Program-made: the position numbers and the translations under genes
Origin: an uncultured Prevotella sp.
GTDB taxonomy: Bacteria > Bacteroidota > Bacteroidia > Bacteroidales > Bacteroidaceae
Length of the DNA stretch: 64,000 nucleotides
Assembly: GCA_946627325.1 (NCBI GenBank)
Contig: CAMOVK010000002.1
Span: 1-64,000, forward strand
Direction of reading: 5' to 3'
Shown: piece after piece, positions 33,245-41,612 of the stretch
Numbering within the stretch: the first letter of the stretch is position 1
Layout: each line of letters begins with the position of its first letter
The notes under the pieces: model-generated
Seen by the model: the letters and a program-made list of their open reading frames with translations, nothing else
Told to the model about the DNA's origin: nothing
The model's database searches: none

Positions 33245-34556
33245 TTATTTCATCGCTATTGTCGTCAATTCTAATCCTTTCATCGGCTCTCTCACCGATA
33301 AGCCACAACACTTTGCCCAGCGCATCGACTATAACCAACTGCCGTTCCTTCTCAAAAAGGTTTTTTCTTCGGTCGGTCATGTAGTCGCTGATAAGTCGAA
33401 AGTTATTCATTCCGAACGGAATAAATCGTTCGCCAACCTCTACGTTTCTAATAGTAAGAGGGAAAACTACTTTTTTTGCATCTGCAAAGCACACGTTTCG
33501 GTCGGCTTCTATTGTAAATGACGTTTTTGTCGTGCGCTCCATGTCTATTGAATAGTAGTCGGGAATGTTGCATTTCTCGACCTTCTCTACTCGAATGTTA
33601 ATGGTTTTCCGTTCTTCAATTTGCCTTATTACGATGTCTTGTCGGTCGAAAAGAAGTTCGTGAGTTGTTGAGCGGAAAATAATGCCAGAAATATCGTCAC
33701 CCATTTTGCTGGAAATATCTTCGCATTGAGCAGCGTTAAACCCATATTTTTCTATAAAAAGAAACAGTAGGGCTTCATTCTCAACATAGCGTTTAGCAAT
33801 ACTAATCGTTGCTTGTTGGGGCTTAGAATGAGTAGCAAAATACTCTTCGCTCCATTCTACCAATAGTTTTTGTGTGTCAGCCAGCCTTTTTGTCATCAGA
33901 CTAACATTTTTTATTACTGCTGGATTGATTTTTTTTAATTCAGGAACAACATTTAGTCTGATTCTGTTTCGCGCAATTTCGTCACTGCTGTTGGTGAAAT
34001 CGTTACAATATGTTATTCGTTCCGATTTAAGGAATGTTTCAATTTCGTCTCTGCTTACACAGAGAAGCGGTCTGATAATCTTGTTTCTAATAGGTCTGAT
34101 ACCTTGCAGTCCAGCCAGTCCAGTACCTCTGGCCATATTTAGCAACACAGTTTCTAAATTGTCATTAGCATGATGCCCGACGCAGATTCCGTCAGCCTTT
34201 CGCTCAATTATCAGCTGGTCGAAAAAGTTGTAGCGCAGCTCGCGTGCCGCCATCTCAATGCTGATTTTTTTCTTCTTAGCATAGTCGGTGGTATCAAAGG
34301 TCGTGGTATGAATTTTTATACCTAATTTGTCGCAAGCGGACTTGCAAAACATCTCATCGTTGTCGGAGTCTTTCCCTCGCAGTTGAAAGTTGCAATGAGC
34401 AGCCTCTATGTCGTAGCCAAGTTCGTGCAGGGTTGCTAACAGGCACATACTGTCGCCTCCTCCCGAAAATGCAACGATGTATTTGCCGTCGCGCTTGAGG
34501 AGTTTGCCCTTTTCTATGTATTTGGCAATTTTCGACAAAAAAGCGTTATTCGACAT
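33219..34556 (-). CDS. tilS: tRNA(Ile)-lysidine synthase
   Basis: TilS converts the wobble cytidine of the AUA-reading tRNA-Ile to lysidine and is essential in most bacteria. It has 445 residues with the PP-loop AFSGGGDSMCLLATL (about 29-43), GHHANDNLETVLLN, and RPLLCVSRDEIETFL, plus TilS C-terminal domains. Its start overlaps the end of the rlmI-like gene by 11 bp; its end overlaps cinA on the other strand. Confidence 0.97.
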   Translation of the reverse strand: MSNNAFLSKIAKYIEKGKLLKRDGKYIVAFSGGGDSMCLLATLHELGYDIEAAHCNFQLRGKDSDNDEMFCKSACDKLGIKIHTTTFDTTDYAKKKKISIEMAARELRYNFFDQLIIERKADGICVGHHANDNLETVLLNMARGTGLAGLQGIRPIRNKIIRPLLCVSRDEIETFLKSERITYCNDFTNSSDEIARNRIRLNVVPELKKINPAVIKNVSLMTKRLADTQKLLVEWSEEYFATHSKPQQATISIAKRYVENEALLFLFIEKYGFNAAQCEDISSKMGDDISGIIFRSTTHELLFDRQDIVIRQIEERKTINIRVEKVEKCNIPDYYSIDMERTTKTSFTIEADRNVCFADAKKVVFPLTIRNVEVGERFIPFGMNNFRLISDYMTDRRKNLFEKERQLVIVDALGKVLWLIGERADERIRIDDNSDEIIIFRLCRS

Positions 34557-35751
34557 ATAAGACTAATCCTTTCAGATACTCGCCCTCTGGATGATAGATG
34601 TTGATAGGGTGGTCTGCTGGTTGGTGGAGTTGGTGAAGTATTCTTACATTGCGTCGTGCTTGAGCAGCAGCTGTAAACACTGCGGCACGAAACTGGTCTT
34701 TTGTTACGGCTTGACTGCAACTGAACGTAAATACAATGCCACCCGATTGTATCTTTTCAAAGGCTTTCTGATTGAGTCGGGTATATCCTTTCAGTGCGTT
34801 GTGAAGGGCAGAACGATGCTTTGCAAATGCTGGTGGGTCGAGGATTATCAAGTCGTAAGGATAATTGCCTGTTGTAGAATCTCGATTAATTCGTTCGAGA
34901 AACTTGAAAGCATCTTCGCAGAAAGATTGATGGCGGTTGTCGTCGGCAAAATTGAGTCTTACGTTACTATCCGTCAATGCTATGGCTTTTTCGCTGCTAT
35001 CTACTGAATGAACAAGACGGGCACCTCCGCGCATGGCATAGAAAGAAAAACCGCCTGTGTAGCAAAACATATTTAGAACGCTTCTGTTTTCAGCATAAGT
35101 TTCGAGCAGTTTGCGGTTTTCTCTTTGGTCGATGAAGAACCCTGTCTTTTGTCCTTTTAGCCAATCAACATGGAATTTCAGACCATTTTCCATAGCAATG
35201 TCGTCGTCGCTATTGCCAATCAGGAACCCATTACCTTCGGTTATTTCTGCCTTGTAGGGTAGGGTAGTCTCACTTTTGTAATAAACATTGTTGATTCTGT
35301 TGTTCATTACTTCTACTATAGCTTTTGCAATATCGTTTCGTGCAATGTGCATTCCTACAGAGTGAGCCTGAACAACAGCCGTTTTTCCATAACAATCTAT
35401 TATTAGTCCTGGCAAATTATCGCCCTCGCCGTGAACCAGTCGGTACGAGTTCCCATTTGGATTATCTGCCAACCCAATAGCGATTCGCGTGTCAAGAGCC
35501 GACTTTATCCTTGTTTTCCAATAGTTGAAATCGATTTCTGTCGTGTCAAATGATAGCATTCTTACGGCTATCGACCCTATCTGAAAGTGACCAAAGCCTA
35601 ACGTAGAACCATCTGCGGCAACAACCTCAACCGTCTCACCATCGTGTACGTCGTCGCTGTGATGAATTGCCCCAGAGAATACCCAAGGATGAAATCGTCG
35701 GAGACTTTCCTCTTTCCCTTTTTTAAGATATATCCGTTGATACTTGTTCAT
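34546..35751 (-). CDS. RlmI-like 23S rRNA methyltransferase (PUA + SAM domain)
   Basis: This is a class I SAM-dependent methyltransferase of the RlmI/RlmK type, which makes 5-methylcytosine in 23S rRNA. Its 401 residues have an N-terminal PUA domain (HPWVFSGAIH near residue 22), the SAM region VLNMFCYTGGFSFYAMRGGA (VLNMFCYTGG then FSFYAMRGGA), and the catalytic LIILDPPAFAKHR (about 303-315) with the second Cys in FTFSCSQAV. It overlaps the exonuclease gene upstream by 29 bp and tilS downstream by 11 bp, forming a tight minus-strand operon. Confidence 0.93.
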   Translation of the reverse strand: MNKYQRIYLKKGKEESLRRFHPWVFSGAIHHSDDVHDGETVEVVAADGSTLGFGHFQIGSIAVRMLSFDTTEIDFNYWKTRIKSALDTRIAIGLADNPNGNSYRLVHGEGDNLPGLIIDCYGKTAVVQAHSVGMHIARNDIAKAIVEVMNNRINNVYYKSETTLPYKAEITEGNGFLIGNSDDDIAMENGLKFHVDWLKGQKTGFFIDQRENRKLLETYAENRSVLNMFCYTGGFSFYAMRGGARLVHSVDSSEKAIALTDSNVRLNFADDNRHQSFCEDAFKFLERINRDSTTGNYPYDLIILDPPAFAKHRSALHNALKGYTRLNQKAFEKIQSGGIVFTFSCSQAVTKDQFRAAVFTAAAQARRNVRILHQLHQPADHPINIYHPEGEYLKGLVLYVE

Positions 35752-36373
35752 TATTCTCTTTTGTTGATATTATAGTGTAATCTTTGGTCTCGGTAAGTCT
35801 GAGATATTCTTCATATATTTTTATGCAAGCCCATGCATCGGTTGCACCATAAAGTTGTTGTTTCTCGCTGAGTACATCGGCATCCCAGTTTGATAGCTGT
35901 TGTCGTTTGTTTAGGCGCTTATTGAACAAATTGGCAAATATCTTCTGAAGGCTTAAATCTTCTATTCCGATGTTTCGAATAATGTTTTGCAGGTCGATAT
36001 AATTACCAGGAGTAAATTTGTATAGTTCTTTTAGTGCGTGCATGTCATCGTGAAGCGACAACCCTATCATTGGTATATGTGTGTTTTCGAGCAGTCTTAT
36101 TATCGATGGCGATTGTCCTATGCGTTTTAGGCGGAAGAGAAAGCATGTGTCGTGAGTGCTGACTTGCAGTAGCGACACCATGTTGTGTTTTCCTTTTCGA
36201 AACGAAGGTCGTGTCTCGGTGTCTATACCAAGAATTTCTTGTGTGAGTAAAAAGTCAACAGCCTTTTTCGCTTCGCTTTCTGTCAGTACAACGATAATCC
36301 TACCTTCAAAAGCTGCCAGTGGCATGTCCTTTATAACTTCTTTGGGTATATGGTCGTAAATACGTTTCTTCAT
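35723..36373 (-). CDS. 3'-5' exonuclease domain protein (RNase D-like)
   Basis: This is a 216-residue DEDDy-type exonuclease, similar to the catalytic domain of RNase D without HRDC domains. The exo motifs are visible: ILGIDTETRPSF (Asp and Glu, about 49-60), LSLHDDMHALKEL (about 103-115), and LYGATDAWACIKIYEEYL (Tyr and Asp, about 174-191). It is first in the minus-strand operon with the rlmI-like gene and tilS. A consensus promoter lies 22-53 bp upstream of the start. Confidence 0.92.
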   Translation of the reverse strand: MKKRIYDHIPKEVIKDMPLAAFEGRIIVVLTESEAKKAVDFLLTQEILGIDTETRPSFRKGKHNMVSLLQVSTHDTCFLFRLKRIGQSPSIIRLLENTHIPMIGLSLHDDMHALKELYKFTPGNYIDLQNIIRNIGIEDLSLQKIFANLFNKRLNKRQQLSNWDADVLSEKQQLYGATDAWACIKIYEEYLRLTETKDYTIISTKENNEQVSTDIS

Positions 36374-36394
36374 CGGATTCTACGTTCACGCCTG

Positions 36395-36468
36395 CAAAAG
36401 TACACTTTAGCGAGTAAAATGCAAAATAGTTTTTCTTTTTTCGAGCAAGAAAAATGTTATCTAATCAA
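36395..36468 (-). promoter_or_regulatory. Palindrome-associated promoter of the exonuclease-rlmI-tilS operon
   Basis: On the minus strand TTTG (36425-36422), a 19-base spacer and TACTTTTG (36402-36395) match the consensus. The surrounding GCTCGAAAAAAG...TTTTACTCGC is a decayed member of the palindrome family of 22398-22526, sharing the core and the position of the promoter within it. The gap 36374-36895 has no gene; it holds this site, the 22-bp array and the ftsK promoter. Confidence 0.7.
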
Positions 36469-36508
36469 GTGGTTAAATGAGTAAAAATCAACTCCTATTT
36501 TATTGAAT

Positions 36509-36596
36509 TTGGAAAGCAATGCTTTCCGACTCGGGGATATATGCTTTTCGATTTGGAAAGATATGCTTTCCGGCTCGAAAAGATATGCTTTCCAAG
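36509..36596. repeat. 22-bp tandem dyad array 2 (four units)
   Basis: Four exact 22-bp steps start at 36509, 36531, 36553 and 36575. Each unit carries a dyad such as GGAAAGCAATGCTTTCC (perfect 8-bp arms) or GAAAAGATATGCTTTCC, then a short GAC/GAT/GGC/AAG linker. It lies between the divergent exonuclease and ftsK genes. There are no spacers between units, so this is not a CRISPR array. Confidence 0.82.
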
Positions 36597-36861
36597 TTGA
36601 TTTTGTATTTTGTTTAGTTTCAACAAGTTACGAGTTGTTTGTTGTGAGGTTTTCCAATGCATGATTATTAGTCTTTGTTTATTAGTGTTTTTTCTATGAT
36701 TTTGACAGGAGTAGAATAGGTGTTTTTGTTGTTTTAATAGTTGAAGAACAAAAAATCATTCAGACATTAGGCATTCAAAGATGTTTACCAAAATAAAAAA
36801 AGTATGTTGTGCTTGATAAAAAAATGCTGCTAAATAGCACATGTATATTTGTTTTTTTTCT

Positions 36862-36869
36862 TAATTTTG
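36862..36869 (+). promoter_or_regulatory. -7 element upstream of ftsK
   Basis: TAATTTTG at 36862-36869 fits TAnnTTTG. The -33 element is weak. It lies before both plausible ftsK starts (36878 and 36896) and after the longer reading-frame start at 36809, so it argues against that longer N-terminus. Confidence 0.5.
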
Positions 36870-36895
36870 CGCGTAAAATGAATAATACTACGATA

Positions 36896-39310
36896 ATGGC
36901 ACCAAAAAAGAAAAAATATAAAAAGCAAGCGAAACCCAATCGCACTTCCTTAAAAGAGATATTTCTGAGCGAAACAACCAATTTTGTACTTGGTTTGATT
37001 CTTACCCTTTTAGCCGTGGTGGTCTTCATAGCGATGTTCTCTTACCTCTCGACAGCGGCAAACGACCAAAGTTTATTGGAACATCTCAAGCCTGGTGAAA
37101 TTCAAAACCCCGAAAGAAGTTTCCAAAATGTGTGTGGCTCCTTAGGCGCGATATTGTCGCACTTCTTCATAGCCAAATGTTTCGGCTGGTCAGCATTCAT
37201 CATTCCTGTATTTGTTTTTCTTTCAGGGCTGAAGCAAATGGGTGCTTATGCAAGAACAAATTTGTGGAAATGGTTTTTGTGCAGTGCAATCATTATGATT
37301 TGGTGTTCGGTTGCTTTTGCAAAGTTCCTATCGCCATTGCTGCCAGAACTGACATACAACCCCGGAGGAAACCATGGAGTGTTTGTCTCTAACTTTATCG
37401 ATAATATGTTGGGAATACCTGGACTGATTGTTATTCTGGTGCTCGTTGCCATTTTGTTCCTCGTGTATATAAGCTCGGAAACAATCAACGTAGTTCGCAA
37501 CATACTAAATCCGAAGAGATATCTCAATCAAATAAAGTTCACAATTCACGGAAACAACAAACCTGCAGAGATTGAAGAAGAACTCGAAGAAGAACCCGAA
37601 CCTGAAGAAGAGTTCTTAAATCCAGTAACGAGTGAGCCAATTCCACTAATGGATGAGGAGGTAGATGAAAGTCCCGAACAAGAAGTTCTCGACACCGAAA
37701 AAGAAGAAATTAAAGGCGACGAAGAATTCGGAATTATAGTAGCAAAAGACGAAGAGAAAGCTTCGGGGGAAACCCTCGCAGAGCGCGAAAATATCAAAAC
37801 ACCAATAAACCCGAAAGAACCATTCCTAAAATATAAGTATCCAACACTCTCGTTGCTTAAGAAATACGATGTCGATAATCAGCCTTTTATCGACAAAGAT
37901 GAACTTTTGAAGAAAAAGGATCGTATCATTGAAGTGTTGAGGAGTTTCAAAGTGGAGATAAGCAAAATAGATGCAACAGTCGGACCAACAATCACTCTCT
38001 ATGAAATCACTCCAGCTGAAGGCATAAGAATTTCGAAAATCCGAAACTTGAGCGATGACCTCGCACTCAATCTTGCAGCAACAGGAGTCAGAATTATCGC
38101 ACCAATACCAGGCAAAGGAACAATTGGTATAGAAGTTCCAAATGAAAGACCTAACATAGTGTCGATGGAGAGTATTCTCAACTCAAAGAAATTCCAAAAC
38201 ACAAAGATGGATTTGCCTATAGCTTTAGGTAAGACTATTACCAATGATGTGTATATGGTCGATTTAGCAAAGATACCACACCTGCTTGTCGCTGGTGCTA
38301 CAGGACAGGGTAAATCTGTCGGACTGAATGCCATTATTACCTCCTTGCTATACAAGAAACACCCTAACGAACTGAAGTTCGTACTCATCGACCCAAAGAA
38401 AGTGGAATTCAGCGTATATTCATCGATAGCAAACCATTTTATAGCTACTGTTGATGACGACGAGGAACCAATCATAACTGACGTGACAAAGGTGGTGCGA
38501 ACACTCAATAGCTTGTGTACCCTAATGGACAGACGCTACGATTTGCTGAAACAGGCAGGTGCCAGAAACATAAAAGAGTACAACGAAAAGTATGTTACTC
38601 GTAAACTACGACTTACCGACGGACATGAATATATGCCTTACATCGTAGTAATAATCGATGAGTTTGGCGACCTAATTATGACTGCTGGCAAGGAAATAGA
38701 ACTTCCAATAGCGCGTATTGCACAGTTGGCACGTGCTGTGGGAATTCACATGGTAATAGCCACACAGCGACCGACAACAAATATAATCACAGGTACAATC
38801 AAAGCAAACTTCCCAGGACGAATGGCTTTCCGAGTTAGTGCGATGATAGACTCCCGCACCATTCTTGACCGTCCCGGTTCAGAGCAGCTCGTCGGACGAG
38901 GCGATATGCTTATCATCAACGGCTCAGAGCCTGTTCGCGTGCAGTGTGCGTTCATAGATACCCCAGAGGTAGAAGCAATCAATGAATACATCAAAAATCA
39001 GCCAGGACCTACTCATACCTACGAACTTCCAGAACCAGTAGTTGAATCGGGTTCGTCGGCTGGAGGAACAATCGACGCCTCATCGTTAGACCCAATGTTC
39101 GAAGATGCAGCTCGTGCAGTAGTATCAACACAACAGGGCTCTACAAGTATGATACAACGACGTTTCTCAATAGGATATAATAGAGCAGGAAGACTTATGG
39201 ATGCTCTTGAAAAAGCGGGAATTGTAGGTGAACAGCATGGTGGTAAACCGCGCGAGGTGCTCGTGCAAGACGAAGCAAGCTTAAATAGAATTCTCGAATC
39301 ATTGAAATAA
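36896..39310 (+). CDS. ftsK: DNA translocase FtsK/SpoIIIE
   Basis: FtsK pumps DNA at the division septum and helps resolve chromosome dimers. From the ATG at 36896 (MAPKKKKYKKQ) there are 804 residues: a basic N-terminus, four membrane helices (about residues 25-200), an acidic Glu/Pro-rich linker (about 225-300), then the motor with Walker A GATGQGKSVGLN, IDPKKVEFSVY and Walker B VVIIDEFGDL, and a C-terminal gamma winged-helix (MIQRRFSIGYNRAGRLMDAL). The start at 36878 (MNNTTIMAPK) is the main alternative. It leads an operon with the lolA-like gene 14 bp downstream. Confidence 0.96.
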   Translation: MAPKKKKYKKQAKPNRTSLKEIFLSETTNFVLGLILTLLAVVVFIAMFSYLSTAANDQSLLEHLKPGEIQNPERSFQNVCGSLGAILSHFFIAKCFGWSAFIIPVFVFLSGLKQMGAYARTNLWKWFLCSAIIMIWCSVAFAKFLSPLLPELTYNPGGNHGVFVSNFIDNMLGIPGLIVILVLVAILFLVYISSETINVVRNILNPKRYLNQIKFTIHGNNKPAEIEEELEEEPEPEEEFLNPVTSEPIPLMDEEVDESPEQEVLDTEKEEIKGDEEFGIIVAKDEEKASGETLAERENIKTPINPKEPFLKYKYPTLSLLKKYDVDNQPFIDKDELLKKKDRIIEVLRSFKVEISKIDATVGPTITLYEITPAEGIRISKIRNLSDDLALNLAATGVRIIAPIPGKGTIGIEVPNERPNIVSMESILNSKKFQNTKMDLPIALGKTITNDVYMVDLAKIPHLLVAGATGQGKSVGLNAIITSLLYKKHPNELKFVLIDPKKVEFSVYSSIANHFIATVDDDEEPIITDVTKVVRTLNSLCTLMDRRYDLLKQAGARNIKEYNEKYVTRKLRLTDGHEYMPYIVVIIDEFGDLIMTAGKEIELPIARIAQLARAVGIHMVIATQRPTTNIITGTIKANFPGRMAFRVSAMIDSRTILDRPGSEQLVGRGDMLIINGSEPVRVQCAFIDTPEVEAINEYIKNQPGPTHTYELPEPVVESGSSAGGTIDASSLDPMFEDAARAVVSTQQGSTSMIQRRFSIGYNRAGRLMDALEKAGIVGEQHGGKPREVLVQDEASLNRILESLK

Positions 39311-39324
39311 TAATTAGAACAAAT

Positions 39325-39960
39325 ATGAAAACTAAATTTCTTATAACTCTCGCATCGTTATTTTTGTTTACAACTTGTGCTTTCTCGCAGAACAAAGCAG
39401 TAGGCAAGGCTAATCAGACAAGAGCGAGACAGATACTCGATAAAACAGCGCAGGTGGTTGCAAATAGGGGAGGTGCCCAAGCAAATTTCACGATGGCTGT
39501 AAGCGGAGTGGGAAAAGTGTCGGGAACAATCATGATAAAAGGAAATAAATTCTTTGCAAGCACACCTGATGCTAAAACATGGTTTAACGGAAAGACGCAA
39601 TGGACATATCTAACAGCATCGGAGGAAGTTAATATAACTAATCCCACACCCGACCAACAGGCAAGAATGAATCCATATAAATTCATTTCCATATATAAGA
39701 CAGGCTACAATATGTCTTATGCCGTTCAGGGAAATGAGTATAAGATACATTTGAAATCGACACGGAGGGCACAAAGCATCCAGGAAATGATTATTACAGT
39801 AAACAAACAGACCTATGTACCATCAAACATTCGTATAAGAGAGGGCAATAAATGGTCAACCATTTCCATTCGCAATTTTAAGAAAACACAACTTCCAGAT
39901 GCACGTTTCACTTTCAACTCTAAGGACTTTCCACGAGCAGAAGTGATTGACTTGAGGTAG
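39325..39960 (+). CDS. LolA-like outer-membrane lipoprotein carrier protein
   Basis: This is a 211-residue periplasmic protein with a signal peptide (cleavage after AFSQ) and a LolA-type half-barrel; KTWFNGKTQWTYLTASEEVN (about 92-111) is a typical LolA turn region. LolA ferries lipoproteins from the inner to the outer membrane, which fits the many lipoproteins nearby. It follows ftsK by 14 bp, an arrangement seen in other Bacteroidetes. Whether it is the main LolA or a paralogue cannot be told. Confidence 0.85.
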   Translation: MKTKFLITLASLFLFTTCAFSQNKAVGKANQTRARQILDKTAQVVANRGGAQANFTMAVSGVGKVSGTIMIKGNKFFASTPDAKTWFNGKTQWTYLTASEEVNITNPTPDQQARMNPYKFISIYKTGYNMSYAVQGNEYKIHLKSTRRAQSIQEMIITVNKQTYVPSNIRIREGNKWSTISIRNFKKTQLPDARFTFNSKDFPRAEVIDLR

Positions 39961-39985
39961 GATTTCAAAACACATCGAAGAATAA

Positions 39986-41533
39986 ATGCAACTCGAAAAA
40001 GTAAATAAAAGCAGACTACGCAGGATAAAAGACTATTTCACATTGTTTAAAACAATCCGACAACATCGAAAATTATCGGAGAAACGACATCCTGCACTCG
40101 AACAAAATAAGGCGGGGAAATTTGTACTCTATTTCTCTGCCATCATTTCGATGTTGTATTTAATGTTTTTTGCAGTTCTACTGGCTTTAATAGTTAATGA
40201 AAGCGACTCAACTACTCCGTGTGGAATGATTTACGGATTGTTGCCAATCATTCTTACAGTAGATTTTCTATTTCGTTTCATCACTCAACAAACACCTTCG
40301 CAACTCGTTAAACCATACGTGCTCCTGCCCATACCGCGAATGTTGTGTGTCGATAGTTTCATCACTACATCGCTTTTCAATTTTGGAAATATAACATGGT
40401 TTGCACTCTTTATTCCTTATACGATAATGTCGGTTTTGTTTGCCGAGGGTATATGGGTGACACTTTTGTTTCTGCTTTCCTTGTATATACTAATACTTAT
40501 TAATAGCCAATGGTATTCCATCGTTCGTTCGTTGCTCAATAACAACGTACTTTGGTGGGGACTGCCCTTGCTGGTTTATGCCGTTATATACTCTCCTTGG
40601 TATCTCAATAAGGGCATGGAATTCTCATCATTTGCCGATTTTTATGCCGAACAAGGAGAGGCTCTCACAAGACCAACACTCATCAGTTGGCTCTTATTGA
40701 TAGCCATATTCATATTTATAATATATGTGAACCGAAAAATTCAATTTTATTCAATATGGAAAGAACTTGCTAAAGTTGAGGTGACAAAACTACGCCATGT
40801 TAGTCGATTCGGTTTCTTAGACCGTTATGGACTGATAGGCGAATATACCAAACTTGAGATAAAAGCAACATTACGCAATAAAAACATAAGAAAAACATTC
40901 ATCTTTGCCAACGTTTTTGTTCTGTTGATAAGTTTAGTAGTAGCTTTTACTGATATTTACGATAATCAGTTTATGAACTTTTTCTGGGCTGTATATTGTT
41001 TTGCAATGTATGGAGCAATGATTCTTGTTAGAGCAATGTCGGCAGAAGGAAACTATATAGACGGACTTATGATACACAGAGAAAGCATTCTTTCACTGCT
41101 GACAGCAAAGTATTATTTCTTCGTAGCAATGCTTGTGTGGCCGTTTATGTTGCTTATTCCTACGGTAATAAAGGGAAAATATACATTGCTGATGCTTATT
41201 TCAATGGCGCTGTTTACAGCAGGAGTTCAGTACTTCCTGTTTATGCAGATGGCTGTATATAATAAGCAATCTATTCCGCTGAATACAAAATTTATAGGAA
41301 AAAACAATACAGAAAACTATTCCCAAGTGATAATAGAGTTGATAGCATTCTTCGTACCTATCGCATTGTTGTATTTGCTTTATTTCCTCTTTTCTGATAC
41401 AGTAGCATATATAACCTTCGCCTGCATAGGATTGATTTTTGTAGCTTTGCACAAACTATGGCTGAAAAATATATATAAACGTCTGATGAAACGCAAATAT
41501 GTAAATATGGAAGGTTTCAGATCGTCGAGATAA
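39986..41533 (+). CDS. DUF5687 family polytopic membrane protein
   Basis: This is a 515-residue inner-membrane protein with about ten to twelve hydrophobic segments. The layout resembles the Bacteroidetes DUF5687 family, thought to be an ABC-2-like permease; no ATPase partner gene is adjacent. A basic N-terminus (KSRLRRIKDYFTLFKTIRQH) precedes the first membrane helix. It starts 25 bp after the lolA-like gene and may be part of its operon. No substrate is suggested by the sequence. Confidence 0.78.
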   Translation: MQLEKVNKSRLRRIKDYFTLFKTIRQHRKLSEKRHPALEQNKAGKFVLYFSAIISMLYLMFFAVLLALIVNESDSTTPCGMIYGLLPIILTVDFLFRFITQQTPSQLVKPYVLLPIPRMLCVDSFITTSLFNFGNITWFALFIPYTIMSVLFAEGIWVTLLFLLSLYILILINSQWYSIVRSLLNNNVLWWGLPLLVYAVIYSPWYLNKGMEFSSFADFYAEQGEALTRPTLISWLLLIAIFIFIIYVNRKIQFYSIWKELAKVEVTKLRHVSRFGFLDRYGLIGEYTKLEIKATLRNKNIRKTFIFANVFVLLISLVVAFTDIYDNQFMNFFWAVYCFAMYGAMILVRAMSAEGNYIDGLMIHRESILSLLTAKYYFFVAMLVWPFMLLIPTVIKGKYTLLMLISMALFTAGVQYFLFMQMAVYNKQSIPLNTKFIGKNNTENYSQVIIELIAFFVPIALLYLLYFLFSDTVAYITFACIGLIFVALHKLWLKNIYKRLMKRKYVNMEGFRSSR

Positions 41534-41563
41534 TCTTGCCAAAGATGCCTTAACAACCCCTTT

Positions 41564-41579
41564 TGGCACGTTTTTTGCA
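41564..41579 (+). promoter_or_regulatory. Sigma-54 (-24/-12) promoter upstream of clpC
   Basis: TGGCACG (41564-41570), four bases, then TTGCA (41575-41579) match the sigma-54 consensus exactly, with GG and GC 10 bases apart. The predicted start is near 41590, 20-25 bases before the clpC ATG at 41613. The same bases TGCCAAA (41537-41543) and TTTGGCA (41562-41568) form a hairpin followed by T6, so the site may double as a terminator for the upstream gene. Confidence 0.75.
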
Positions 41580-41612
41580 AGTTGGTTATCTGACACATAT
41601 ATTATTACAACT

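Noticed and set aside
36509..36596. CRISPR array
   Set aside because: Units are contiguous at 22 bp with no unique spacers, units vary, and no cas genes lie nearby.
37999..38508. 169-residue frame antisense to ftsK
   Set aside because: It lies opposite the conserved FtsK motor domain and has no independent support.
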